Both the position numbers and the translations under genes were made by a program. Positions 53,264-64,000 of a stretch of 64,000 bases of DNA are shown here, piece after piece. The stretch comes from Flavobacteriaceae bacterium (GTDB lineage: Bacteria; Bacteroidota; Bacteroidia; Flavobacteriales; Flavobacteriaceae): contig CANKZI010000005.1 in NCBI GenBank assembly GCA_947488595.1, forward strand, positions 1-64,000, read 5' to 3'. Under the pieces are notes generated by a model that saw nothing but the letters and a program-made list of their open reading frames with translations, ran no database searches and was not told where the DNA came from. The stretch's first letter is position 1; each line of letters opens with the position of its first letter.

Positions 53264-53764
53264 TCAAATTTTTTCCGTTTTAATACGATTAAAATGCGTT
53301 TGCTTTAAATCTTTTTCACCCGAAATAATACTAATATTACCATCTATTTCGAGCATCGCCAACTTAACATCTTTAAAATGTTCAATTCCATGCTCGCGCA
53401 TTGCTTCTTTTAATTCGGCGTCAGTAATATTCAATTTGCTTAGAATTTTAGTATCCAAACGGCCGTTATGAATTAATATTTCTGGCTTTTCTTGAATAAA
53501 ATCGCTGAATGCTTTGTATTTAAACATCAATTTCTTTAATGTAAAATTGATTGTAAACAAAACCGCTGCAGCGGCCAATCCGCCTAAAAGCGAAGTATTG
53601 TTGCCGACCATTGCATTTTGTACAGAATTGCTAATCAACAAAATCAAAATTACATCAGAAGTATTGAGTTGCGACAACTCTTTTTTTCCAAAAATGCGCA
53701 AAGCAATCACCATAAAAAGATAAACGGCAGCACTTCTAATAATAATGTCGAGATATGGATTCAT
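53264..53764 (-). CDS. DUF421 (YetF family) membrane protein
   Basis: The 166-residue protein has three N-terminal membrane helices, with RIFGKKELSQLNTSDVILILLISN between them, and a cytoplasmic YetF C-terminal domain (EKPEILIHNGRLDTKILSKLNIT). Role is not established, although the family has been connected to stress or spore-membrane function in Bacillus. It is convergent with nnrD by 33 bases. Confidence 0.88.
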   Translation of the reverse strand: MNPYLDIIIRSAAVYLFMVIALRIFGKKELSQLNTSDVILILLISNSVQNAMVGNNTSLLGGLAAAAVLFTINFTLKKLMFKYKAFSDFIQEKPEILIHNGRLDTKILSKLNITDAELKEAMREHGIEHFKDVKLAMLEIDGNISIISGEKDLKQTHFNRIKTEKI

Positions 53765-53854
53765 TTAAAGCTAAAGGTTTTAAAATTTACAAATTGGATT
53801 GCAAAACAATTCTTCTCATTTAAAATTCCACAATCCAATAGTCCAACAATCAAT

Positions 53855-55228
53855 CTAAATTTTGCTTTTAAAATTTTTTTCAATTGCCAAAATCATTTCT
53901 CCAGCGATATCTTTATTGGTTGCGCCTTCGATGCCTTCGAGGCCAGGTGATGAATTGACTTCCAACAACAACGGACCTTTTGATGACCGAATAATATCAA
54001 CGCCAGCGACTTTTAAATCCATAGCTTTTGCCGCTTTTATTGCGATGCGTTTTTCTTCAGAAGTTACTTTAATGATAGATGCAGTACCGCCTAAATGAAT
54101 GTTGGCTCTGAATTCGCCAGGTAAGGCTTCACGCTGAATGGCTGCAACTACTTTGCCGTCAATCACGAAACACCGAATATCTTTTCCGTTGGCTTCTTTA
54201 ATAAACTCTTGCACCAAAATATTGGCATTTAAACTTTTAAAAGCGTTAATAACACTTTCTGCAGCTTTTTTTGTTTCGGCCAAAACCACACCTTTTCCTT
54301 GCGTTCCTTCCAATAATTTTACGATAAGTGGCGGTCCGCCAACCATTTTTATCAAATCATTGGTGTCTAAAGGAGAATTAGCAAATCCAGTCGTCGGAAT
54401 ATCAACACCATGATTTAACAGCAATTGCAACGAATACAATTTGTCTCTCGATTGTGTAATAGCTGCTGCCGAATTCAAGCAAAATACTTTCAAAGCTTCA
54501 AATTGACGCGTCAAAGCACAGCCGTAAAATGTGATACTAGGACGTATTCGCGGAATGATAGCATCAAAATTATCAAGAATTTTTCCGCCACGGTAATGAA
54601 TTTCAGGCTGGGTAGCATCCAACCTCATGTAGCATTCTTTTATATTCAAAAAGTGCATTTGGTGACCACGCATTTCTCCTGCTTCCATGATGCGTTTGTT
54701 GCTATACAATTCGGGATTGCTCGCCAAAACACCAATACGCAAACCTGTTTTTGCGGTATCAGCACTTTTATAAATTTCCTTGAGTTTGTCGGTACTCGGT
54801 TGTCCTAATAAGTATCTTTCTTCGGGATCTACCAATACACGACCGCTCATCGCTTCGCGACCCAAAAGCATACGAAAACCCATTGAATCTCGATTGGTCA
54901 AAGTGATTTCAATCGTCCAATGTTTGCCTCCGATTTCGAGTTCTGCGCCAATAACATAGCGTTGTTCTCTAAAACCACTGGAGCTTTTTACGATTCTTTT
55001 GTCAATCAATTTTGATTCGCAATGTATGATGGTTTTAACATTATTTTGAATCGGATTAATATCAAACTTGACCCAATTTTCTTCGTTTTTTATAAAGGGT
55101 GCGATATTTATGGCATGCAAAGCTGAGGTTTTTGCGCCGGAATCAACCCGCGCTTTAATTGTCGGAATTCCTAAAGCTGGAAAAGAGCACCATTCTTCAC
55201 TTCCGACGACAACTTTTTCTTGTAACAT
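53855..55228 (-). CDS. Fusion of RimB-like aspartic peptidase domain and RimK-like ATP-grasp ligase
   Basis: The 457-residue protein has an N-terminal retropepsin-like domain (PF05618, about residues 1-150). Its active-site motif is [12 protein letters not shown] (28-39, Asp29). It is followed by a RimK-type ATP-grasp domain (about 160-457) with [22 protein letters not shown] and the metal strand [12 protein letters not shown]. RimK adds glutamates to the C-terminus of ribosomal protein S6 and RimB trims them; in some bacteria they are separate genes. The fusion may couple both steps. Its ribosomal target in this organism is unproven. Confidence 0.92.
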   Translation of the reverse strand: MLQEKVVVGSEEWCSFPALGIPTIKARVDSGAKTSALHAINIAPFIKNEENWVKFDINPIQNNVKTIIHCESKLIDKRIVKSSSGFREQRYVIGAELEIGGKHWTIEITLTNRDSMGFRMLLGREAMSGRVLVDPEERYLLGQPSTDKLKEIYKSADTAKTGLRIGVLASNPELYSNKRIMEAGEMRGHQMHFLNIKECYMRLDATQPEIHYRGGKILDNFDAIIPRIRPSITFYGCALTRQFEALKVFCLNSAAAITQSRDKLYSLQLLLNHGVDIPTTGFANSPLDTNDLIKMVGGPPLIVKLLEGTQGKGVVLAETKKAAESVINAFKSLNANILVQEFIKEANGKDIRCFVIDGKVVAAIQREALPGEFRANIHLGGTASIIKVTSEEKRIAIKAAKAMDLKVAGVDIIRSSKGPLLLEVNSSPGLEGIEGATNKDIAGEMILAIEKNFKSKI

Positions 55229-55259
55229 TTTTTTGATTGATTATAGTTCTTTGATAAAT

Positions 55260-55267
55260 CAAAAGTA
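55260..55267 (-). promoter_or_regulatory. Predicted -7 box for the RimB-RimK fusion gene
   Basis: The minus-strand reading TACTTTTG is an exact TAnnTTTG match, 32 bases before the ATG. Confidence 0.45.
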
Positions 55268-55311
55268 ATATTTGTTTTTGGAAATAAAAGAAGAAGTTTG
55301 CAAAACATTAA

Positions 55312-55338
55312 ACCCGCCAAATATAAAACTTGACGGGT
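55312..55338 (-). terminator. Intrinsic terminator after clpC
   Basis: On the minus strand a nine-pair stem with one G-U pair (55338-55330 with 55320-55312) is followed by TTTAATGTTTT. It lies about 28 bases after the clpC stop. Confidence 0.65.
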
Positions 55339-55365
55339 CTTTTATGTAAATAATATATTATCCTA

Positions 55366-57912
55366 TTAATTAGTTGGTTCTTCCGCTTTTTGAACTTTCA
55401 CATTCAATTCTTGAGAATCATCTTCAATGTCCATATAAATTTCGTCGCCAGCACCAATTTTAGAAGTAATGATTTCTTCTGCCAAAGCATCTTCAACATA
55501 TTTTTGGATGGCTCTTTTTAAAGGTCTTGCACCAAACTGTTTGTCGAAACCTTTGTCGGCGATAAAAGCTTTTGCTTTGTCAGAAAGACTCAGTTTGTAT
55601 CCCAATTCGGCGATACGGACATATAATTTTTTCAATTCAATTTCGATAATCAAATCGATGTCATGTTTTTCTAATGCGTTAAAGACAATTACATCGTCAA
55701 TTCGGTTTAGAAATTCTGGTGCAAACGCTTTTTTAAGGGCATTTTCAATAATACTCTTTGAGTTTTCATCGGCATTAGCTACTCTTGTTGCGGTTCCAAA
55801 ACCAACGCCTTGACCAAAATCTTTGAGTTGTCGTGCGCCAATGTTAGAAGTCATGATAATGATTGTGTTTTTAAAATCGATTTTTCGACCCAAACTATCG
55901 GTCAAATAACCATCATCTAATACTTGAAGCATCATATTAAAAACATCGGGATGGGCTTTTTCAATTTCGTCCAAAAGCACTACACAATAAGGTTTTCTTC
56001 GCACTTTTTCGGTCAATTGTCCGCCTTCTTCGTAGCCAACATAGCCTGGAGGCGCTCCAACCAATCTCGAAATAGCAAATTTTTCCATGTATTCGCTCAT
56101 ATCAATGCGAACCAAAGCATCTTCAGAGTCGAATAATTCTTTGGCAAGTACTTTGGCCAATTGCGTTTTTCCGACACCAGTTTGACCCAAGAAAATAAAT
56201 GAACCAATGGGTCTATTTGGATCTTTAAGACCGGCACGGTTGCGTTGGATAGAACGGGCAATTTTCATTACTGCTTCGTTTTGCCCAATGACCTTATTTT
56301 GAATTAATTCAGGTAATTTAGCTAATTTATTACTTTCAGTTTGAGCAATACGGTTTACTGGAATGCCAGTCATCATAGAAACCACATCGGCCACATTGTC
56401 TTCGGTCACTAAAATGCGATTGGTTTTAGCATCTTCTTCCCATTGTTCTTGAGCGATAGCCAAATCTTTTTCTATCCGTTTTTCATCATCACGCAATTTA
56501 GCTGCTTCTTCATATTTTTGTTTTTTGACGACAGTATTTTTTAATTCACGCACTTCTTCCAACTGACGCTCTAAGTCCAAAATTTGTTTGGGAACATCAA
56601 TATTGGTAATATGCACACGTGAACCTGCTTCGTCTAAAGCATCAATGGCTTTGTCTGGTAAAAAGCGTTCAGACATGTAGCGGTTGGTTAATTTCACACA
56701 AGCTTCAATTGCTTCTTGGGTGTAAATCACATTATGGTGGTCTTCGTATTTGTTTTTGATGTTATTAAGAATCGTAATTGTTTCTTCAACCGAAGTGGGT
56801 TCGACAATTACTTTTTGAAAACGACGTTCTAAAGCGCCATCTTTTTCGATATACTGACGGTATTCATCTAATGTTGTAGCGCCAATACATTGAATTTCGC
56901 CACGGGCTAAAGCCGGTTTGAACATATTAGAAGCATCGAGAGAACCCGTAGCACCGCCAGCTCCAACAATAGTGTGAATTTCGTCAATAAAGAGAATGAT
57001 ATCATCATTTTTCTCGAGTTCATTCATAACGGCTTTCATTCGTTCTTCAAATTGACCACGGTATTTTGTTCCGGCAACCAAACTCGCTAAATCCAAAGTG
57101 ACAACTCTTTTATTAAAAAGGATTCGAGAAACTTTTTTCTGAATGATTCTGAGCGCAAGTCCTTCGGCAATTGCAGATTTTCCAACACCCGGTTCGCCAA
57201 TCAAAAGTGGATTGTTTTTCTTTCTACGGCTCAAAATTTGAGAAACACGTTCAATTTCTTTTTCGCGTCCCACCACGGGATCTAGTTTTCCTTCTTCTGC
57301 CATTTCGGTTAAATCGCGACCAAAATTATCCAAAACTGGTGTTTTCGATTTTTTATTGGATTTGTTGGCAGGATTATTAAAGTTGCTTTCTTTTAAACTG
57401 TCATCTTGTCCTGAATCGTCGTTATAAGATGATTCATTTCGAGGTAAATTTTCTAAAAATTCTTCTTCGTTTGGCGTCATATTCAGATATTGTTCTTTGG
57501 CTATATCATAATCAATTTTTAGTTTATTCAATAGCTTGGTTGTAGGATCGTTTTCGTTTTTTAAAATACATAGCAATAAATGTGCAGTACTAATAGAGGT
57601 ACTTTGAAAAACTTTTGCTTCAAGAAAAGTAGTCTTTAAAGCCCTTTCCGCTTGACGGGTTAGATGTAAATTTTTCTTTTCATTGGTTATTTCGACCGTT
57701 GGACTAGCAGGGCTCAAAATTTCAACCTTGCGGCGAAGATGGTCCAAATCGACGGAAAGATTATTAAGAATATTAATTGCTTTGCCATTTCCGTCTCTCA
57801 AAATACCTAACATTAAATGCTCAGTTCCGATAAAGTCATGGCCTAAACGCAACGCTTCTTCTTTGCTGTAAGTAATAACATCTTTTACTCTTGGTGAAAA
57901 ATTATCATCCAT
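55366..57912 (-). CDS. clpC: ATP-dependent Clp protease ATPase subunit ClpC
   Basis: The 848-residue AAA+ unfoldase has the double Clp-N domain (about 1-145) and D1 Walker A GEPGVGKS (239-246). A coiled UVR-like middle region ([16 protein letters not shown]) marks ClpC rather than ClpA or ClpB. D2 Walker A, GQTGVGKT, is near 570. It works with ClpP to degrade proteins. The extended divergent region to gyrA holds a TGTCA/TGACA array close to its predicted promoter. Confidence 0.95.
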   Translation of the reverse strand: MDDNFSPRVKDVITYSKEEALRLGHDFIGTEHLMLGILRDGNGKAINILNNLSVDLDHLRRKVEILSPASPTVEITNEKKNLHLTRQAERALKTTFLEAKVFQSTSISTAHLLLCILKNENDPTTKLLNKLKIDYDIAKEQYLNMTPNEEEFLENLPRNESSYNDDSGQDDSLKESNFNNPANKSNKKSKTPVLDNFGRDLTEMAEEGKLDPVVGREKEIERVSQILSRRKKNNPLLIGEPGVGKSAIAEGLALRIIQKKVSRILFNKRVVTLDLASLVAGTKYRGQFEERMKAVMNELEKNDDIILFIDEIHTIVGAGGATGSLDASNMFKPALARGEIQCIGATTLDEYRQYIEKDGALERRFQKVIVEPTSVEETITILNNIKNKYEDHHNVIYTQEAIEACVKLTNRYMSERFLPDKAIDALDEAGSRVHITNIDVPKQILDLERQLEEVRELKNTVVKKQKYEEAAKLRDDEKRIEKDLAIAQEQWEEDAKTNRILVTEDNVADVVSMMTGIPVNRIAQTESNKLAKLPELIQNKVIGQNEAVMKIARSIQRNRAGLKDPNRPIGSFIFLGQTGVGKTQLAKVLAKELFDSEDALVRIDMSEYMEKFAISRLVGAPPGYVGYEEGGQLTEKVRRKPYCVVLLDEIEKAHPDVFNMMLQVLDDGYLTDSLGRKIDFKNTIIIMTSNIGARQLKDFGQGVGFGTATRVANADENSKSIIENALKKAFAPEFLNRIDDVIVFNALEKHDIDLIIEIELKKLYVRIAELGYKLSLSDKAKAFIADKGFDKQFGARPLKRAIQKYVEDALAEEIITSKIGAGDEIYMDIEDDSQELNVKVQKAEEPTN

Positions 57913-57976
57913 AATTATATATAAGTTGTTGCTATAAATTTACTAATTATATCCTGCGAAAGCAAAAATCATTCCC

Positions 57977-58004
57977 TGTCACAACTACTGACAGCTAAGT
58001 GACA
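57977..58004. promoter_or_regulatory. TGTCA/TGACA half-site array in the clpC-gyrA gap
   Basis: TGTCA is at 57977-57981 and TGACA at 57989-57993 and 58000-58004, steps of 12 and 11 bases. The outer TGTCAC (57977-57982) and GTGACA (57999-58004) form a palindrome. A near-consensus -7 box for clpC (minus-strand GATTTTTG) is at 57963-57970, so the array covers the -33 region. It is probably a stress operator. Confidence 0.5.
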
Positions 58005-58176
58005 AAAAATATCTAATATTCAAAGTTAAAATTTTGAAAATTTATTAACCTAAATGGGTTGGCATTTTGTTAATAAATCAACTAAAAATAGTTCAGTTTA
58101 CAATTAAAAAAAAAATCAAAAACTGTATATTAGCAAGATTTTTAAACAAACGAATTTTAATTTTTAAGTATATAAT

Positions 58177-60816
<2,640 letters not shown>

Positions 60817-60828
60817 ATAGTAAATTGG

Positions 60829-60868
60829 ACAAATTTCAAGACTAGGTTGATTGTGAAATTTGTTTTTT
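60829..60868 (+). terminator. Intrinsic terminator after gyrA
   Basis: A ten-pair stem (60829-60838 with 60854-60863) with a 15-base loop is followed by a T-run. Confidence 0.75.
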
Positions 60869-60896
60869 AATATAAATCAAACTAAACCTATATTTT

Positions 60897-62186
60897 ATGA
60901 AAAACAAATATGTAATAATGGCAGCTTCATTGCTTATTTCCATAAGCACTTTTGCTCAAAAAGAACAAATTAAAGCCGCTGAGAAAGCGCTTAAAAATTC
61001 AAATGCTGTCGAAGCCAAAAAAATCTTAACAGATGCCGAACCATTAATAGCTAATGCTACTGAAGAAGAAAAAGCCCAATTTTATTCGGTTAAAGGTAAT
61101 GTGTACCTTCAATTGGCAAAATCCAATGTGGATTCAGGTAAAAATTATTCAGAAGCTTTAAAAGCATATCAAGTAGTTTTTGACACTGAAAAAAAATCAG
61201 GGAAATCAAAATACAGTAAGCCTGCAGAAGTTCAAAAATTATTAGTAATCAATGGTTTAAAATCGGCTGCCTATGAAGATTACAAGAACAAAAATTTTAA
61301 AGGGGCAAGTGATAAATATTACGAATTGTACCAATCAGACAATACACAGACAGATTTTTTGTACAATGCGTCTAATGCAGCGCTTGGAGCAAAAGAGTAC
61401 GATTTGGCTTTGACTTATCTTGAGGAATTGAAGCGCATCAATTACTCTGGCGAAACGACCTATTTTATTGCCGTAAGTAAAGTAAATGGTCGAGAAGATT
61501 TTTACAGTACCAAAAAAGAACGCGATGCTGCGGTAAGTTTAGGAACACATGAAAAGCCAACCGATGAACTTGTTCCTTCAAAAAGAGGTGAAATTTATAG
61601 AAATATTGCCTTGATATTAATTCAGAAAGGTCAGATTGAAGAAGCTAAAAAAGCCATACAGGAGGCCAGAATTGCCAACCCAAACGACGATTCATTGATA
61701 TTATCGGAGGCTGATTTGTATTTAAAAACCAAAGATATAGATACTTACAAAAAATTAATTACAGAGGTTTTAGAAAAAAATCCAAATAATTTTGAATTGA
61801 TTTTTAATCTGGGTGTTGTAAGTTATACTAATAAAGATTTTGTCAATGCCGAAAAATATTACCTGCGCGTGATTGAATTGAATCCCAACTATGCCAACGC
61901 CTATTTTAATATGTCAGCATTAAAAATTGACCAAGCCACCACGATGCTCGACAATATGAATAAATTGAGTACTTCGGCTGCTGACAATAAGAAGTATGAT
62001 GCAATGAAAAAAGAGCGTGATGCGTTATTGGTCGTTATTCAAGGCTATTTAGAAAAAACAATTGCACTAGACGATAGTAATATTGATGCAAAACAGGCTC
62101 TAGTTACGGTTTATAATGCTTTAGAAATGAGTGCTAAAGCCAAAGCTTTAAAAGAAAATATAAAAGCACAAGAAAGTAAACAATAA
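60897..62186 (+). CDS. Exported TPR-repeat protein
   Basis: The 429-residue protein has a signal peptide ending STFAQ (about residue 20) and helical repeats; clear TPR units are near 235-300 (EIYRNIALILIQKGQIEEAKK) and 305-345 (FELIFNLGVVSYTNKDFVNAEKYYLRVIELNPNYANAYFNM). It is a periplasmic or outer-membrane-facing scaffold. Partner unknown. It follows gyrA after a terminator, so it is probably transcribed separately. A strong hairpin follows. Confidence 0.88.
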   Translation: MKNKYVIMAASLLISISTFAQKEQIKAAEKALKNSNAVEAKKILTDAEPLIANATEEEKAQFYSVKGNVYLQLAKSNVDSGKNYSEALKAYQVVFDTEKKSGKSKYSKPAEVQKLLVINGLKSAAYEDYKNKNFKGASDKYYELYQSDNTQTDFLYNASNAALGAKEYDLALTYLEELKRINYSGETTYFIAVSKVNGREDFYSTKKERDAAVSLGTHEKPTDELVPSKRGEIYRNIALILIQKGQIEEAKKAIQEARIANPNDDSLILSEADLYLKTKDIDTYKKLITEVLEKNPNNFELIFNLGVVSYTNKDFVNAEKYYLRVIELNPNYANAYFNMSALKIDQATTMLDNMNKLSTSAADNKKYDAMKKERDALLVVIQGYLEKTIALDDSNIDAKQALVTVYNALEMSAKAKALKENIKAQESKQ

Positions 62187-62198
62187 TAGATAATAAAG

Positions 62199-62233
62199 AA
62201 TCCCGAGTCAATTGTAACTCGGGATTTTTTTTT
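62199..62233. terminator. Bidirectional terminator between the TPR gene and the C40 peptidase gene
   Basis: A ten-pair stem (62199-62208 with 62217-62226) with an eight-base loop is followed on the plus strand by a T-run to 62233. The T-run overlaps the stop codon of the restored minus-strand frame. Confidence 0.85.
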
Positions 62234-62994
62234 ATACTATCTTTTTTATAACTCTTAATTTGTGGGTGTGTCTGTTGGTTTCGGCATTATAAATTCCGAG
62301 ATGGTCCAAACGATCAATGCGAACTTTTCCACTTGCAATGAATAATATAATTGTCATTCATAATTATGCCTACATGAATAATATTGCCTTCTTCATTATC
62401 GAAAAAAGCCAAATCTCCAGCCTCACTTTCTTCAATAAAACTTAACGCTTCACCTTGAGTAGCTTGTTGCGAAGCATCTCGCAATAAATGATAGCCATTG
62501 AGTTTATAAACCATTTGTGTTAACCCAGAACAATCGATTCCGAAAGGCGTTTTTCCACCCCATAAATACGGCGCATTCAAATACATAAATGCCGTTTCGA
62601 TAATCGTTGCTTTTGGTTTAAGGCCGCTAATCTTCATCCCTTCAAAGTTGTAATTTTGTATGTTAATTTCGGGATGATTTAAAAAAGAAAGTGACGCGCC
62701 AAGGGGTATGGGCATCAAAAAATTATTTGAAGTCGTAATGTATTCAACCAAATCAGAATTTAAAATAATCGCATCTTTGGACAATTGGTTGTACTCTGAT
62801 TCGCCAATAACTTGAAACTGTTTGGAATCAATCCAACCTTGATAAGCATCAAAATGCAACTTGACTTTAGACCACTGTTTTTGCTGTTCAATGATTTCAA
62901 AATGTTCGCCAAACAAAACTTGCGATACGATTTCGCTTTTATCACTGGCGTCCATTCGCAATGGGATGTTGGCTAAATTACAAATTCCGAACAT
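62232..62994 (-). pseudogene. NlpC/P60 (C40) peptidase with SH3-like domain, one-base frameshift
   Basis: From ATG 62994 the frame encodes an SH3b-like N-terminus (about 1-60) and the NlpC/P60 domain with Cys155 in GIDCSGL and His207 in IIHVGII. It then ends at a premature TGA after IIHCKWKSSH. Dropping one of the two A residues at 62337-62338 restores a 253-residue protein that continues ASGKVRIDRLDHLGIYNAE and ends at 62232. This is the usual family end. The third active-site position (His219) is just before the break. The change is either a true mutation or a sequencing error. Confidence 0.8.
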
Positions 62995-63040
62995 GAATGT
63001 GAATTAAGAATTAAAAAAATTACAAATCAAAAATGCCTAA

Positions 63041-63048
63041 CAAAATTA
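63041..63048 (-). promoter_or_regulatory. Predicted -7 box for the C40 peptidase gene
   Basis: The minus-strand reading TAATTTTG is an exact TAnnTTTG match, 47 bases before the ATG. The surrounding bases are AT-rich, so chance matching is possible. Confidence 0.4.
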
Positions 63049-63080
63049 GTAATTTTTAATTCGTAATTCCTAATTGTTTT

Positions 63081-64000
63081 TTATGCTCTTTCTATTACAA
63101 TTGCCGAAGCACCACCACCGCCATTGCAAATTGCAGCAGCACCAATTTTAGCATCATTTTGCGCAAGAACATTAATCAAGGTAATAATAATTCTAACGCC
63201 AGAGCAACCAAGCGGATGTCCTAATGCCACTGCGCCACCATTGACATTTACTTTGTCGTTGTCAAGTCCAAGTATTTTGGAGTTGGCTAAGCCTACAACG
63301 GCAAAAGCTTCGTTAAATTCAAAAAAATCAACAGCTGCAATTTCAATTCCTGCTTTGTCTAATGCTTTTGGTAAAGCTTTTGCTGGGGAAGTGGTAAACC
63401 ATTTTGGTTCTTGCGCGGCATCTGCATAACCTCTAATATAAGCCAATGGAGTCAATCCTAAAGCTTTTGCTTTGTCTTCGCTCATTAAGATTACTGCACC
63501 AGCACCATCGTTAATTGTCGAAGCATTGGCTGCTGTAACGGTTCCGTCTTTTGTAAATGCGGGATTTAAAGTTGGTATTTTATCTAATTTCACATTACTA
63601 AATTCTTCATCTTTGGTAATCATAATTGGGTCGCCTTTGCGCTGTGGAACTGCTACGGGAACAACTTCATTATCAAATTTTCCATTTTCCCAAGCTTTGG
63701 CTGCACGCTGATAGGATTGAATGGCAAAATCGTCTTGCGCTTCACGCGAAAAATGGTATTCAGTTGCGCACAAATCAGCACATACACCCATGGCATTATT
63801 GTCGTATGCATCGGTCAATCCATCTTTTTGCATGCCGTCGATCATTGACGCAGGGCCAAATTTGTAACCATTTCTCAAATGAATATAGTGTGGAATCAAA
63901 CTCATGTTTTCCATACCACCCGCAATAACAATCTCTGCATCACCAGATAAAATGGCTTGTGCGCCTTGCATTACAGCTTTCATTCCAGATGCACAAACTT
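63081..64000 (-). CDS. Acetyl-CoA C-acyltransferase (thiolase), 5' part missing
   Basis: The frame is open to base 64000, so the N-terminus lies outside the window. Visible are the active-site Cys in VCASGMKAV at the very edge, the SAM-like central region with SMIDGMQKDGLTDAY, the catalytic His in GGAVALGHPLGCSG and the Cys in AAICNGGGGASA. It is a thiolase of the FadA/AtoB kind: it forms acetoacetyl-CoA or cleaves 3-oxoacyl-CoA. Gene context to the right is unknown. Confidence 0.93.
   Translation of the reverse strand, partial: VCASGMKAVMQGAQAILSGDAEIVIAGGMENMSLIPHYIHLRNGYKFGPASMIDGMQKDGLTDAYDNNAMGVCADLCATEYHFSREAQDDFAIQSYQRAAKAWENGKFDNEVVPVAVPQRKGDPIMITKDEEFSNVKLDKIPTLNPAFTKDGTVTAANASTINDGAGAVILMSEDKAKALGLTPLAYIRGYADAAQEPKWFTTSPAKALPKALDKAGIEIAAVDFFEFNEAFAVVGLANSKILGLDNDKVNVNGGAVALGHPLGCSGVRIIITLINVLAQNDAKIGAAAICNGGGGASAIVIERA

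Noticed and set aside
54425..54808. 127-codon plus-strand frame opposite the RimB-RimK fusion
   Set aside because: It is the complement of a conserved ATP-grasp region, with no upstream promoter or family resemblance.

Overview
The window looks like chromosome of a member of the Flavobacteriaceae, most likely Flavobacterium or a close relative. It is AT-rich. Its promoters carry the Bacteroidota -7 box TAnnTTTG rather than sigma-70 elements, and clear Shine-Dalgarno sequences are rare. One secreted protein carries a type IX secretion (T9SS) C-terminal sorting domain, and many proteins are typical of Flavobacteriia (IcmF, DUF3570/DUF4266, MbnP, a RimB-RimK fusion). I see no rRNA, tRNA, CRISPR array, prophage or insertion sequence.

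Layout. 1-4.0 kb: the 3' end of icmF, a very long perfect hairpin, a 55-residue membrane protein, a ZIP metal transporter with a methyltransferase, and an RNA methyltransferase. 4.1-7.9 kb (minus strand): ATP-grasp ligase, M17 aminopeptidase and esterase. 8.1-13.6 kb (minus): an apparent seven-gene operon of thioredoxin, ApbE flavin transferase, DUF4266 lipoprotein, DUF3570 protein, response regulator, histidine kinase and a small membrane protein. 13.7-18.2 kb: LtaS-like sulfatase, a second thioredoxin and a large VWA-like membrane protein. 18.4 kb: fabG. 19.3-24.9 kb (plus): an ECF sigma factor, a short membrane protein, a CnrX-like metal sensor, MbnP, two di-haem peroxidases and a T9SS-exported YHYH protein, probably a metal-responsive (copper?) locus. 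24.9-28.4 kb: holA, an HsdR_N protein, a glycosyltransferase and an OmpA lipoprotein.

28.4-33.5 kb (minus): a second ligase cluster with a permuted-type ATP-grasp, a class I amidotransferase, a YbdK-type glutamate-cysteine ligase homologue, a second ATP-grasp and an esterase. With the 4.1-7.9 kb block this makes three ATP-grasps, one GCS2 ligase, one amidotransferase, one aminopeptidase and two esterases, all on the same strand. I read it as a peptide or amide biosynthesis system of unknown product, split by about 20 kb. It is the strongest candidate here for undescribed biology.

33.8-64 kb: mostly housekeeping genes. These are peptidases, acyl-CoA carboxylase, a DUF47-Pit phosphate operon, lpxD, prfB (with the programmed +1 frameshift), threonine aldolase, ebfC, an S9 peptidase, a cysteine synthase family enzyme, yebC, gcvT, nnrD, a RimB-RimK fusion, clpC, gyrA, a TPR protein and a thiolase. 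Two loci are broken: a protease-like remnant with two in-frame stops (50.5-51.1 kb) and an NlpC/P60 peptidase with a one-base frameshift (62.2-63.0 kb). Regulatory DNA of note: CTTAAC repeats upstream of the phosphate operon and of the sulfatase, a TGTCA/TGACA array between clpC and gyrA, and a folded intergenic element between gcvT and nnrD.
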